From assembly GCF_022919075.1 (NCBI RefSeq), contig NZ_CP095078.1, positions 620,001 through 684,000 of the forward strand: a stretch of DNA of 64,000 nucleotides, in the 5' to 3' direction. The first letter of the stretch is position 1. Every line of letters begins with the position of its first letter. Shown piece by piece: positions 25,044 to 33,171 of the stretch. The notes below the pieces were generated by a model. That model saw only the letters and a program-made list of their open reading frames with translations. It did no database searches and was not told where the DNA came from. Both the position numbers and the translations under genes were made by a program. Source of the stretch: Nocardioides sp. W7. Its GTDB lineage: Bacteria > Actinomycetota > Actinomycetes > Propionibacteriales > Nocardioidaceae.

Positions 25044-26407
25044 GCGGAGCCCTCCGCCGCCACGTGCTCCGCGGCCAGGAAGGACAGCCCGAGCGCCGGC
25101 AGCAGCCCGTTGCCGGCGAGGTAGCCCGCGGCCCCGTGCCCCGAGATGCCGGCGGCGGCGCCGCCCGCGGCGTACAGCCCGGTCACCGGCGTGCCGTCCT
25201 GGCGCAGCACCCGCGCGTGCTCGTCGACGACCAGCCCGCCCTGGGTGTGAAACAGCGCGGGGGTGACGGGGACGGCGCGGTACGGCGCCCGCAGCGGCGC
25301 CTCCCAGCGGCTCCGGTCGTGCTGGTCGGCCGCCTCGCCCTCGGCGGCGGCCCGGGCGGCCTCGAGGGTCGCGGCCAGCACGTCGGCGTCGAGGTCGGTC
25401 GTCGCGGCCAGCTCGGCCACGTCGGCCGCGGTGCGGGTCACGCCGGACTCCACGGTGTCGCGGTAGTCGGTGAACGACAGGCAGGCCTCGTGGATCCGCT
25501 CGTCGAGCACGATCCACCCGCGCCCGCCCTCGGCGGACTGCAGCGCCGCGGCGTACTCGGAGTAGCCGGTCGTCTCGTCGCCGAAGCGGCGGCCGGACAG
25601 GTCGACCACCACGGCGCCGTGCATGACGGTCGCCCAGCCGGCGAGGGTCGCCGCCGGGGTGAGCGCCGCGTGCCCCTGGTAGGCGTCGAGGTACGCCGTC
25701 GCCGCGCCCAGCCGCTCCCCCAGCCGCAGCGCGTCGCCGGTGGAGCCCTCGCTGCCGTGGTACGTCGCCCCCGCGATCTCGGGCAGGTGCCGGGCCACCA
25801 GCTCGCGGTCGGCGCCGAAGCCGTTGGTGGCCAGCAGCACGGCCCGGGTCGGGATCCACTCCTCGCCGTTCGGCGTCTCGACCAGCACCCGGCGTACCTC
25901 GCCGTCGCTGACGTCGACGTCGCTCAGCCGGGCCGGGACCATCAGGTCGATCAGGTCCGTGGACCGCACCGCGCGCAGGATGTCGGCGAGCATCGCCTGG
26001 CCGGCGCGGCCCGGCACGGTGTGACAGCGGTACGCCGAGTGCCCCGGGTAGCCGAAGTCGGTCACCAGGGACAGCGACAGGCCCACGTCGTCGGCCAGCC
26101 ACTCCAGCAGCCGCGCGCTGACCCCGGCCAGGGCGCCGGCCAGCCGCTCGTCGGCCTCGCCGTGCGTCTTGGCCCGGATGTCGGCGACGAACCGCTCGGG
26201 CGAGTCCTCGACCCCCGCCTCGCGCTGCCATCGGGTGCCCGCGCCGGGCACCATCGCGGTCGACATCGCGGTGTTGTTGCCCCGGGCGAAGTGCTCGTTG
26301 CGCTCCACGACCAGCACGCTCAGCCCGAGCGAGGCCGCGCGCAGCGCGGCGACCAGCCCGCCGCCCGCACCGGCGACGACCAGGTCGGGCCCCTCGACGT
26401 CGCTCAT
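25025..26407 (-). CDS. FAD-dependent oxidoreductase (FAD_binding_2 / KstD-fumarate reductase family)
   Basis: 460 aa flavoprotein. Dinucleotide motif GAGGGL at 13-18 with VVERNEHFARGNN completing the Rossmann fold. The C-terminal FAD cap GLYAAGGAAAGISGHGAAGYLAGNGLLPALGLSFLAAEH is the standard family end. The GHSAYRCHTVPGRAGQAM segment occupies the position where fumarate-reductase-like members bind the substrate carboxylates. It is the last gene of the liv operon, joined by an ATGA overlap to the racemase gene, so it probably oxidises or reduces an enoate-type intermediate of the imported compound. Steroid dehydrogenation is possible but not favoured by the neighbours. Confidence 0.85.
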   Translation of the reverse strand: MSDVEGPDLVVAGAGGGLVAALRAASLGLSVLVVERNEHFARGNNTAMSTAMVPGAGTRWQREAGVEDSPERFVADIRAKTHGEADERLAGALAGVSARLLEWLADDVGLSLSLVTDFGYPGHSAYRCHTVPGRAGQAMLADILRAVRSTDLIDLMVPARLSDVDVSDGEVRRVLVETPNGEEWIPTRAVLLATNGFGADRELVARHLPEIAGATYHGSEGSTGDALRLGERLGAATAYLDAYQGHAALTPAATLAGWATVMHGAVVVDLSGRRFGDETTGYSEYAAALQSAEGGRGWIVLDERIHEACLSFTDYRDTVESGVTRTAADVAELAATTDLDADVLAATLEAARAAAEGEAADQHDRSRWEAPLRAPYRAVPVTPALFHTQGGLVVDEHARVLRQDGTPVTGLYAAGGAAAGISGHGAAGYLAGNGLLPALGLSFLAAEHVAAEGSAQPATS

Positions 26408-27048
26408 CCGCGCGCCCCCGTCACCGCGCCGCGGTGGGCGAGCATCGCCAGCGCCGCCGCCGTCGGGTCGAGGAGGTACGGCGCCCTCGGCTGCTCGGCC
26501 ACCTCGACGGCCGAGCAGGCGTTGAGGACGAAGTCGCAGTCGAGTCCCTGGACGGTCCGCTCGACAGCGGCCGCCCAGACGGCGTCGTCGGCGATGTCCT
26601 CCACGCTCAGGTCGAGCACGGCGGTCGGCGCGACCGTCGGCACGCCGTACGACGCGAGGCGCCGGTCCAGCTCGGCGGCGATCGCGGCGTTGCGGGCCAC
26701 CGCCGCGAGCCGGGCGCCCTGCCCGGCGACGAACGCGGCGGCGAGCCGGCCGATGCCGAAGACCGGCCGGCCCAGGCCGTGGTCGCCGTCGGAGAGCGGG
26801 TCGAGCACGCAGTCGGGCAGGAAGCCGTCCCAGTCCGCCGACTCGACCTCCCGGTAGCGGGCCAGCAGCGCCTCCTCGCTGGCGCGCACGTCGGCCTCGG
26901 TCTCCAGCGCCCGCGGGAGGGCGATGCCCGACCCGAGGTGCTCCAGCACGACGGTGACGCCAGCGGGCGCGAGCTCGTCGTAGCGCCACTGGCGACGGGC
27001 CAGCTCGGCGTCGTCGACCGTGATCGGGGTGATGGCAAGCAGCCGCAT
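26404..27048 (-). CDS. Asp/Glu/hydantoin racemase-family protein
   Basis: 214 aa, the usual size of the family that includes hydantoin racemase, maleate isomerase and arylmalonate decarboxylase. LLAITPITVD forms the first strand. The C-terminal Cys position is conserved as C in FVLNACSAVEV, but the N-terminal half has a single Cys at DGFLPDCVLDPLSDG, near the first catalytic Cys position. Both Cys are therefore present and racemase or isomerase chemistry is possible. ATGA overlap with the FAD gene; its start abuts the stop of the MIase-like gene at 27048. Confidence 0.75.
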   Translation of the reverse strand: MRLLAITPITVDDAELARRQWRYDELAPAGVTVVLEHLGSGIALPRALETEADVRASEEALLARYREVESADWDGFLPDCVLDPLSDGDHGLGRPVFGIGRLAAAFVAGQGARLAAVARNAAIAAELDRRLASYGVPTVAPTAVLDLSVEDIADDAVWAAAVERTVQGLDCDFVLNACSAVEVAEQPRAPYLLDPTAAALAMLAHRGAVTGARG

Positions 27049-27377
27049 CAGGTGCGGTCCTCCTCGAGTCGGTGCGCCTCGGGCCCGAGGCCCAGCGCGC
27101 GGGGGTCGTTGGGGTGCGCGGCGAGGGCGTGCACCTCGATGTCCATCCAGGGGTGGAGCGGCAGGGACGTCAGGCAGTCGTGCAGCTCGGTCGCGTCGGC
27201 GACGTCGTACAGGCTCCAGTTGGCCCAGCGGCCCGGCACCCGCCAGAGCCGGCGGAGCCGACCGGCCGCGGCCAGCCGCTGCCCCTGCTCGAGCTCGCGC
27301 TCGAAGATCTCCGCGCGGCGCTCCTCGGGCTCGTCCGGCGGCCAGACGATCTCGATGTGGACCAGGAACTCGGCCAT
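27048..27377 (-). CDS. Muconolactone delta-isomerase-like protein
   Basis: 109 aa ferredoxin-like barrel protein of the muconolactone isomerase family (MIase, about 95 aa): opening EFLVHIEIVWPPDEP, the ERELEQGQRLAAAGRLRRLWRVPGRWANWSLYDVAD core, and HDCLTSLPLHPWMDIEVHALA, which carry the family's conserved Arg, Trp and HPW. No other beta-ketoadipate pathway gene is present, so the true substrate is probably a different unsaturated lactone or small acid made in this pathway. Confidence 0.82.
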   Translation of the reverse strand: MAEFLVHIEIVWPPDEPEERRAEIFERELEQGQRLAAAGRLRRLWRVPGRWANWSLYDVADATELHDCLTSLPLHPWMDIEVHALAAHPNDPRALGLGPEAHRLEEDRT

Positions 27378-27378
27378 C

Positions 27379-28083
27379 TCAGACCCCGAGGTACGCCTCG
27401 CGCACCCGCGGGTCGTCGGCGAGGTCGGACGCCTTGCCCTCGAGCACCATCGAGCCGCTCTCGATGACGTAGGCGCGGTCCGAGATCGCGAGCGCCTGGG
27501 CGGCGTTCTGCTCCACGATCAGCACCGTGACCCCGGTGTCGCGGATCCGGGTGATCGCCGCCAGGACCTGGGCGACCAGGTTCGGGGCGAGCCCGACCGA
27601 CGGCTCGTCGAGGGTCAGGCAGGTGGGGCGGGCCATCAGGGCCCGGCCGATCGCCAGCATCTGCTGCTGGCCTCCGGACATCGTGTCGGCCCGCTGGTAG
27701 CGGCGCTCGGCCAGGATGGGGAACAGGTCGTACACCTCGTCGAGGGAGGACCGGACCGTCGACCGCGACTGGGAGTAGGCGCCCATCTCGAGGTTCTCGA
27801 CCACCTGCAGGTTGCCGAAGAGGGCGCGGTCCTGGGCGACGTGCACCAGTCCCGAGCGGACGATCCGGTGCGCGGCCCGGCCCTGCACCTCCTGGCCGTC
27901 CAGCCGGATCCGGCCCGCGGAGGTCGTGACCAGCCCGGCGATCGCGCGCAGCGTCGTGGTCTTGCCGGCGCCGTTGGCGCCGATCAGCGAGACGATCTCG
28001 CCGCGGTCGACGTGCAGGGACAGTCCGTGCAGGATCTCCAGGCGCCGGTAGCCGGCGTGGACGTCGTCGAGCTCGAGCATCAT
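27379..28083 (-). CDS. livF: Branched-chain-type ABC transporter ATP-binding protein LivF
   Basis: 234 aa. Walker A GANGAGKTT at 35-43, signature MSGGQQQMLAIGRALM, Walker B LTLDEPSVGLAP (the LivF-type SxGLAP), and ending VREAYLGV, the hallmark tail of LivF. Start is ATG 28083 (a second ATG follows); it overlaps livG by 4 bp. One of two cytoplasmic ATPases of the HAAT-type importer. Such systems import amino acids, amides, urea or aromatic acids as well as Leu/Ile/Val; the neighbours here point to a catabolic substrate. Confidence 0.93.
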   Translation of the reverse strand: MMLELDDVHAGYRRLEILHGLSLHVDRGEIVSLIGANGAGKTTTLRAIAGLVTTSAGRIRLDGQEVQGRAAHRIVRSGLVHVAQDRALFGNLQVVENLEMGAYSQSRSTVRSSLDEVYDLFPILAERRYQRADTMSGGQQQMLAIGRALMARPTCLTLDEPSVGLAPNLVAQVLAAITRIRDTGVTVLIVEQNAAQALAISDRAYVIESGSMVLEGKASDLADDPRVREAYLGV

Positions 28084-28799
28084 GCGTAGTCCTCTCCGAG
28101 GTAGGCCTCGACGACCCGGGGGTCACGGATGACCTCCTGGGGGTCGCCGAGGGCGAGCTCCTGGCCCTGCGCCATCACCAGCAGCCGCTCGGACAGGGCC
28201 ATCACCGCCGCCATGATGTGCTCGACGAACATCACCGTGACGCCGTCGGCGTGGATCTCGCGGAGCAGCTCGATGATCGGCGCCCGCTCGGCCGGCACCA
28301 GCCCGGCGAGGACCTCGTCGAGCAGCAGCAGCCGCGGCTCCAGGGCCAGTGCCCGGGCCAGCTCGAGCCGCTTGAGACCGGCGGTCGGCAGGCTGCCCGA
28401 GGGCGAGTGGACGTACTCGGCGAGCCGGACCCGCTCGATCACCTCCAGCGCGTGCTGCCGCGCCGCCCGGCGCGAGCGGTGCCGGTGGTGCGTTGCGACC
28501 GCGACGTTCTCGAGCACGCTCATGCTCTCGAACGGGCGCATCAGCTGGAACGTGCGCACCAGGCCCACGCCGGCGACCCGGTCGGCGGACCAGCCGGTGA
28601 TGTCCTGGCCGTCGAAGACGACCCGGCCGGTCGTCGGCGTCAGCTGCCCGGCGAGCAGCGAGAACAGGGTCGTCTTGCCGGCGCCGTTGGGACCCACGAT
28701 GCCGAGGAACTCGCCCTCCGTCACGGTCACGTCGATGTCGTCGACGGCCCGCAGGCCGGAGAACGACTTGGTCAGCTGGTCGACCTGGAGCAGGCTCAT
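28080..28799 (-). CDS. livG: Branched-chain-type ABC transporter ATP-binding protein LivG
   Basis: 239 aa. Walker A GPNGAGKTT at 36-44, RTFQLMRPFESMSVLENV (LivG-specific TFQ...F..mtv.eNv), a shortened signature region SLPTAGLKRLELARAL in place of LSYGxQRRLEIARAL, Walker B LLLDEVLAGL, and the end DPRVVEAYLGEDYA. The degenerate signature is worth noting but occurs in LivG homologues. ATGA overlaps at both ends. Confidence 0.92.
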   Translation of the reverse strand: MSLLQVDQLTKSFSGLRAVDDIDVTVTEGEFLGIVGPNGAGKTTLFSLLAGQLTPTTGRVVFDGQDITGWSADRVAGVGLVRTFQLMRPFESMSVLENVAVATHHRHRSRRAARQHALEVIERVRLAEYVHSPSGSLPTAGLKRLELARALALEPRLLLLDEVLAGLVPAERAPIIELLREIHADGVTVMFVEHIMAAVMALSERLLVMAQGQELALGDPQEVIRDPRVVEAYLGEDYA

Positions 28800-29842
28800 G
28801 AGCGGAACCGATCGCGCAGGGTGCCGTAGATGCCCTTCGGCATGAACAGCACGATGAGGATGAGCAGGGCGGCGTACACCGCGACGTCGAGGCCGCTGAG
28901 GCCCTCGAGGAACGACAGGAACCCGGGCGGCTCACGGAGTACGTCGGCGATCCACTCCGAGAGCGGGCCGACGATCAGGGCACCGACGAGCGGGCCCCAG
29001 ATCGTCCCGATGCCGCCGATCACGGCCGGCACGATCGCGTTGACCGAGACGGCCGACCCGAAGGCCTGCTCGGGGCCGACGAAGAAGTAGTACTGCGTGT
29101 AGTAGGACCCGGCCAGCGAGGTCAGGGCGCAGCTCGCCGCCACGGTCACCAGCCGGACCCGCATCACGTGGATGCCGAGCGAGGCCGCCGCGACCTCGTC
29201 GTCGCGCACCGCCTGGGCGTACTGCCCGGTGCGGGAGTGCACGAACCAGATGGTGCCGAGCAGGCCCAGCGCCAGGATGGCCAGCGGGATCCAGAAGTAG
29301 AACGAGCTCCCGGCCTTCCACTGCATCATCGTCCAGGAGTCCTCCGAGAGGATCGGGACGTTGAAGCCCTCGGTGCGGTTGAGGAAGTCGAGGTTCTGCA
29401 CGCCCAGCAGGAAGACCTGCGCGAAGGCGAAGGTCGCCAGCGCGAAGTAGGCCCCGGCCAGCTTGTAGCGCAGGCACAGGAAGGCGATCAGGCAGCCGGC
29501 GGCGGCCGAGATGACGGCGCCGACGACCATCGAGATCCACGGCGAGACGCCGTGCTCCACGAGCAGGTAGGCGCTGGTGTAGGCGCCGATGCCGAAGAAC
29601 GCGGCGTGGCCGAAGCTGAACATGCCGCCGTAGCCGCTCATCAGGTTCCAGCCGACGGCCATGATCGCGAAGATCAAGGTGCGGACCGCGACCGTCTCGG
29701 TCTGGTCGTCCAGGACGAGGGGCAGTACGGCGAGCACCGCGACCAGGACGCCGAGCACGGCGTAGGAGCGGGCGGCGCTGCGGTCGCGCAGCCGCGGGTC
29801 GTCCGCGGCGACGGTGGCGGGGCGATCGGTGAGGGTCGTCAT
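28796..29842 (-). CDS. livM: Branched-chain-type ABC transporter permease LivM
   Basis: 348 aa membrane protein with about ten hydrophobic segments. Family motifs GYGGMFSFGHAAFFGIGAYTSAY (N-terminal) and the cytoplasmic EAA-like loop TGQYAQAVRDDEVAAASLGIHVMRVRL are intact. ATGA overlaps with livH upstream and livG downstream. Confidence 0.93.
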   Translation of the reverse strand: MTTLTDRPATVAADDPRLRDRSAARSYAVLGVLVAVLAVLPLVLDDQTETVAVRTLIFAIMAVGWNLMSGYGGMFSFGHAAFFGIGAYTSAYLLVEHGVSPWISMVVGAVISAAAGCLIAFLCLRYKLAGAYFALATFAFAQVFLLGVQNLDFLNRTEGFNVPILSEDSWTMMQWKAGSSFYFWIPLAILALGLLGTIWFVHSRTGQYAQAVRDDEVAAASLGIHVMRVRLVTVAASCALTSLAGSYYTQYYFFVGPEQAFGSAVSVNAIVPAVIGGIGTIWGPLVGALIVGPLSEWIADVLREPPGFLSFLEGLSGLDVAVYAALLILIVLFMPKGIYGTLRDRFRS

Positions 29843-30852
29843 GACGCCGCCTTGATGATGCCCTCGGGCCGGAAGAACAGGACGAGCACGAACACCGCGA
29901 AGACCAGGATCAGCGAGCCGGTGCCGGGGAAGTAGAGCGCCCCCACGGTCTGCACCAGGCCGATGATGAGCCCGCCCAGGAGCGCGCCGGTGACGCTGCC
30001 GAGGCCGCCGAGCACCACGATCACGAACGCGAGGATCGTGAACTGCTCGCCGACCGTGGGAGTCAGGCTGAGGAAGGGCGCCATCAGCCCCCCGGCGACG
30101 GCGACACAGGCCGCCCCGATGCCGAAGGTGAGGGCGTAGATGCGACGGACGTCGACCCCGACCAGCGCGGCACCCTCGGAGTTGGCCGAGACCGCACGGA
30201 TCGACATGCCGAACGAGGTCCGGCGCAGGAAGAGCAGCAGCGCCGCCGAGACCAGGAGGGCGCCGCCGAAGGCGATCAGCCGCTCGTACGACGCGACCGC
30301 GCCGAAGATGTCGATCGAGCCGTCCACCGAGCCGGGGACCCGCAGCGGCCGACCACCGAAGATCATCAGCAGCACGTTGATGATCAGCAGGCTGAGCCCG
30401 AGGGTCACCAGCAGCGGCCCCTCGTGGCTGCCGGCCAGGGTGAGCTTGTTCAGCAGCGCGGCCTGCACGACCACGCCGAACAGGAACATCACCGGCACGG
30501 CGAGCAGCGTGGCGACGTACACCGGGATGCCGCCCGAGGTCGTCATCTCGTAGACCAGGTACATGGCCAGCGTGAGCATGGCGCCCTGGGCGAAGTTGAC
30601 GATGCCGAGGACCCCGAAGATCAGGGTCAGGCCGACCGAGACCAGGGCATAGACGCCGCCGAGCAGCAGCCCGGTCACGACGGACTGGGTGACCAGCTCG
30701 TTCGAGCGCTGGCCCACGGCGTAGACCAGGACGATCGCGACCAGTACGGCCGCCACCACCCCGAGCGGCACCGCCGCCTCGGAGGCCCGGCGCGTCCCGC
30801 CGGGGTCCGGGGGCGCCGGTGACGCCGTACCCGTGATCGTGGGTTCCGTCAT
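29839..30852 (-). CDS. livH: Branched-chain-type ABC transporter permease LivH
   Basis: 337 aa. The motifs GGVYALVSVGLTLIFGVLGIVNFAQGAMLTLAMYL and SFGMSIRAVSANSEGAALVGVDVRRIYALTFGIGAACVAVAG are the LivH signatures. The first 30 residues (TEPTITGTASPAPPDPGGTRRASE) are an extra hydrophilic, Pro-rich extension before the first TM helix. Partner of livM. Confidence 0.93.
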   Translation of the reverse strand: MTEPTITGTASPAPPDPGGTRRASEAAVPLGVVAAVLVAIVLVYAVGQRSNELVTQSVVTGLLLGGVYALVSVGLTLIFGVLGIVNFAQGAMLTLAMYLVYEMTTSGGIPVYVATLLAVPVMFLFGVVVQAALLNKLTLAGSHEGPLLVTLGLSLLIINVLLMIFGGRPLRVPGSVDGSIDIFGAVASYERLIAFGGALLVSAALLLFLRRTSFGMSIRAVSANSEGAALVGVDVRRIYALTFGIGAACVAVAGGLMAPFLSLTPTVGEQFTILAFVIVVLGGLGSVTGALLGGLIIGLVQTVGALYFPGTGSLILVFAVFVLVLFFRPEGIIKAAS

Positions 30853-30889
30853 GTCCTCTGCTCCTCGTCGATCTCAGCGGCTCGCCGGC

Positions 30890-32113
30890 TCATCGGCCGA
30901 CCGGGTAGACGATGTCGGCGGTCTTGAACTCGTCGGGGAAGACCTGCTCGACCCGGCCGTCGCGAATCTGCATGACCGTCACCGAGGCGTTCTCGTTCTC
31001 ACCCGTCTCGTCGAAGGCGATCGGCCCGCCGAACTCCAGCAGCGGGTCGTCGATCTCGAGCTCCGCGATCGCGTCGCGCAGCTCCTCGGGGTCCTTGGAC
31101 CCGGTCTCCTCCAGGCCACGGGCGATCACCACGACGGCCTGGTAGGCCAGCATCGCGGAGGTCTCCATGGTCCGGCCGTACTCCGCCTCGAAGCGGGCGC
31201 GGATGTCCTGGGCGCGGTCGTCGGTGGCCGCGTAGTGGTAGTTCGCGCTCAGCAGGTCCGCCCCGGCGGGCCCGGAGTCGGCCGGGAACGCGCTGTCGTC
31301 GAAGCCCCCGTTCGCGACGCCGTACACCGCGTCGACGTCGCCGCCGAGGGCCCGGATCGCCTGGGCGATGAGCAGGCTGTCGGGGTAGTAGCCGGTCACC
31401 GCGACGACGTCGGGCTTCGCCGCGAGCGCCTCGCGGACCTGGGTGGTCGCGTCGGTGAAGTTGGTCGCCGGGTAGGTCACCTCGGACACCACCTCGATGC
31501 CCTGCTTCTCGGCCTCCTCGGTGAAGGCGTCGTAGACGCTCTGGCCGAAGGCCCCCTCGATGTGGAGGTAGGAGACGGTCTTGACCGGCTTGCCGTTGGC
31601 CGCCGAGAGCTCGGCGAGCGCGACCGCGCCGCCCCGGCCCATGTTGGAGGCGTTGGGCTGGATCCGGAAGGTGTGCTCGTAGCCCTGCTCGAGGATCACG
31701 TCGTCGACCGCGACGTCGATCACCAGGGGCACCCGGTTGCGCTCCGCGACGGCGGAGACGTTGGCGGTCACGTCGCTCTGGTAGGTGCCGATGAGCGCGA
31801 CCGCGCCCTCGCTCACCAGCCGCTGGGCCTCGATCTGCCCGGCGTCGGCGGTGCCCTTGCTGTCACCGTCGCGCAGCACCAGCCGGTCACCGTCCAGGGA
31901 CTCGATGCCGCCGGCCGCGTTGAGGTCGGCGACGGCGAGCTGGGCGCCTTCGTGCATCATCTCGCCCTGACCGGCGAGCGCTCCCGTCAGCGGGTGCACC
32001 GAGCCGATCACGACCTCGTCGTCGGCCGGCTCGTAGCCACCGCAGGCCGACAGGGCAGCCGACATCGCCACGGTGCCGAGGAGACCGACCACAGCGAGGG
32101 GAAGCTTCTTCAT
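30890..32113 (-). CDS. livK: Extracellular substrate-binding lipoprotein of the liv-type transporter
   Basis: 407 aa. Starts at ATG 32113 with GGAAGGAC upstream; lipobox SAALSAC gives lipid anchoring on Cys 24. Periplasmic-binding-protein type I (PF13458) features: EVVIGSVHPLTGALAGQGEMMHEGAQLAVADLNAAGG, then ALIGTYQSDVTANVSAVAERNRVPLVIDVAVDD and RIQPNASNMGRGGA. The pocket residues usual for Leu/Ile/Val binding are not obvious. First gene of the eight-gene operon; a 234-bp divergent promoter region with three palindromes separates it from the IclR gene. Confidence 0.9.
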   Translation of the reverse strand: MKKLPLAVVGLLGTVAMSAALSACGGYEPADDEVVIGSVHPLTGALAGQGEMMHEGAQLAVADLNAAGGIESLDGDRLVLRDGDSKGTADAGQIEAQRLVSEGAVALIGTYQSDVTANVSAVAERNRVPLVIDVAVDDVILEQGYEHTFRIQPNASNMGRGGAVALAELSAANGKPVKTVSYLHIEGAFGQSVYDAFTEEAEKQGIEVVSEVTYPATNFTDATTQVREALAAKPDVVAVTGYYPDSLLIAQAIRALGGDVDAVYGVANGGFDDSAFPADSGPAGADLLSANYHYAATDDRAQDIRARFEAEYGRTMETSAMLAYQAVVVIARGLEETGSKDPEELRDAIAELEIDDPLLEFGGPIAFDETGENENASVTVMQIRDGRVEQVFPDEFKTADIVYPVGR

Positions 32114-32152
32114 GGTGCAGGACCGTCCTTCCGGGCCAGACGGCTGCGGAAC

Positions 32153-32168
32153 CGTTCCCGTGGGAACG
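32153..32168. promoter_or_regulatory. Palindrome upstream of livK
   Basis: CGTTCCC-GT-GGGAACG, perfect 7-bp arms, flanked further out by CGGAA (32147-32151) and TTCCG (32171-32175). It lies 40-60 bp upstream of the livK start and differs from the IclR-like motif at 32307, so it may be a site for a second regulator. Confidence 0.5.
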
Positions 32169-32186
32169 CCTTCCGAGCCAGGCATC

Positions 32187-32203
32187 GTTTCGCTGAGCGG
32201 GCC
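32187..32203. promoter_or_regulatory. Half-conserved copy of the 17-bp operator, liv promoter
   Basis: GTTTCGCTGAGCGGGCC keeps the left half of the motif found at 32307 and 39971 (GTTTCGCT) but not the right half. It is a possible weak site on the livK side of the divergent promoter. Confidence 0.35.
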
Positions 32204-32217
32204 GTTCAATATGCGAA

Positions 32218-32231
32218 CTGGTCCAGACCAG
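32218..32231. promoter_or_regulatory. Palindrome CTGGTC-CA-GACCAG in the liv/iclR intergenic region
   Basis: Perfect 6-bp arms with a 2-nt centre. The TGGT...ACCA core resembles operators of GntR/FadR-type regulators. No GntR gene is in the window. Confidence 0.4.
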
Positions 32232-32306
32232 CGGGATCGCCGTCACTATTGCATGCCTCGTGCCCGAAATTCCAGAGGCTCATGCGTCGACGTCGCTTCT
32301 GTTACC

Positions 32307-32323
32307 GTTTCCCCTAGCGAAAC
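32307..32323. promoter_or_regulatory. Candidate IclR operator, copy 1
   Basis: GTTTCCCCTAGCGAAAC, whose reverse complement is GTTTCGCTAGGGGAAAC. It differs at one base from the site at 39971-39987. It lies 25-41 bp upstream of the IclR start, fitting autoregulation and control of the divergent liv operon. Confidence 0.7.
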
Positions 32324-32347
32324 GAATGCGGAAAGGCGAGGTGCGCG

Positions 32348-33148
32348 ATGAGCGCAGTCCCCCCATCGGCCGTCGAGCAGGAGACCCCCGGCGGCACCGA
32401 GGCCGCGGACCGGGTCGCCGACGTACTGCTCCTCTTCGGGCGCTCCGACGACCCGCTCGGCGTCTCCCGGATCGCCCGCGACCTGGCGCTGAGCAAGGCC
32501 GTCGTGCACCGGATCCTGCGCTCGCTCGCCTCGCGCTCGCTGATCCAGGCGGCACCGGGTCGGGCCGCCTACGTGCTGGGCCCCGCAGCGGCCGGGCTCT
32601 CCATCCGGGCCTGGAGCCAGCTCGACCTGCGCTCCGTCGCCTCGCCGGTGCTGCGTCGGCTGCGCGACCGGACCCGCGAGACGACCACGCTCTCGGTGCT
32701 GGTCGGCGACCAGCGGGTCTACCTCGACCAGTTCGAGAGCCCGCAGGAGGTGAAGATGGTGATCGAGATCGGCCCCCGCTTCCCGCTGCACTCCGGCGCC
32801 TCCAGCCGCGCCATCCTGGCCCATCTGCCCCAGCCGTTCATCGACTCGGCCGTCCGTCAGCTGCTGCAGCAGCAGGCCGAGACCGACGTCGACGCCTATC
32901 TCGCCGGGCTCGCCGAGATCCGGGAGCGCGGCTACGGAATCTCCCTCAACGAGCGGGGCACCGGCGCCGCGTCCATCGCCGCCCCGTTCTTCGACGCCGC
33001 CGGCAACGTGCTCGGCTCGATCAGCGCCTCCGGGCCGATCTTCCGCTACAGCGACGAGTCCGACGAGGAGCAGGACCAGCAGATCCGGCTCGTGCTCGAG
33101 GCCGCCGGCGAGGTCACCGAGCGGCTGCGACCCGACGTCCACGCCTGA
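32348..33148 (+). CDS. IclR-family transcriptional regulator
   Basis: 266 aa. N-terminal winged helix at about 20-80 (RVADVLLLFGRSDDPLGVSRIARDLALSKAVVHRILRSLASRSLIQ), then the IclR effector domain (GAF-like, about 100-250) with TTLSVLVGDQRVYLDQFESPQEVKM and LHSGASSRAILAHLP. The 18-residue Pro/Glu N-terminal extension is unusual but not disruptive. Divergent from livK and 23 bp upstream of the CitE-like gene, so it is likely the local regulator of the whole island, binding the 17-bp palindrome found at both divergent promoters. Confidence 0.92.
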   Translation: MSAVPPSAVEQETPGGTEAADRVADVLLLFGRSDDPLGVSRIARDLALSKAVVHRILRSLASRSLIQAAPGRAAYVLGPAAAGLSIRAWSQLDLRSVASPVLRRLRDRTRETTTLSVLVGDQRVYLDQFESPQEVKMVIEIGPRFPLHSGASSRAILAHLPQPFIDSAVRQLLQQQAETDVDAYLAGLAEIRERGYGISLNERGTGAASIAAPFFDAAGNVLGSISASGPIFRYSDESDEEQDQQIRLVLEAAGEVTERLRPDVHA

Positions 33149-33171
33149 CCGACCCCCTCCCAGGAGGACCC

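Noticed and set aside
27048..27377. Beta-ketoadipate pathway membership for the muconolactone-isomerase-like gene
   Set aside because: No catA, catB or pca genes are present near it and it is embedded in the liv operon.
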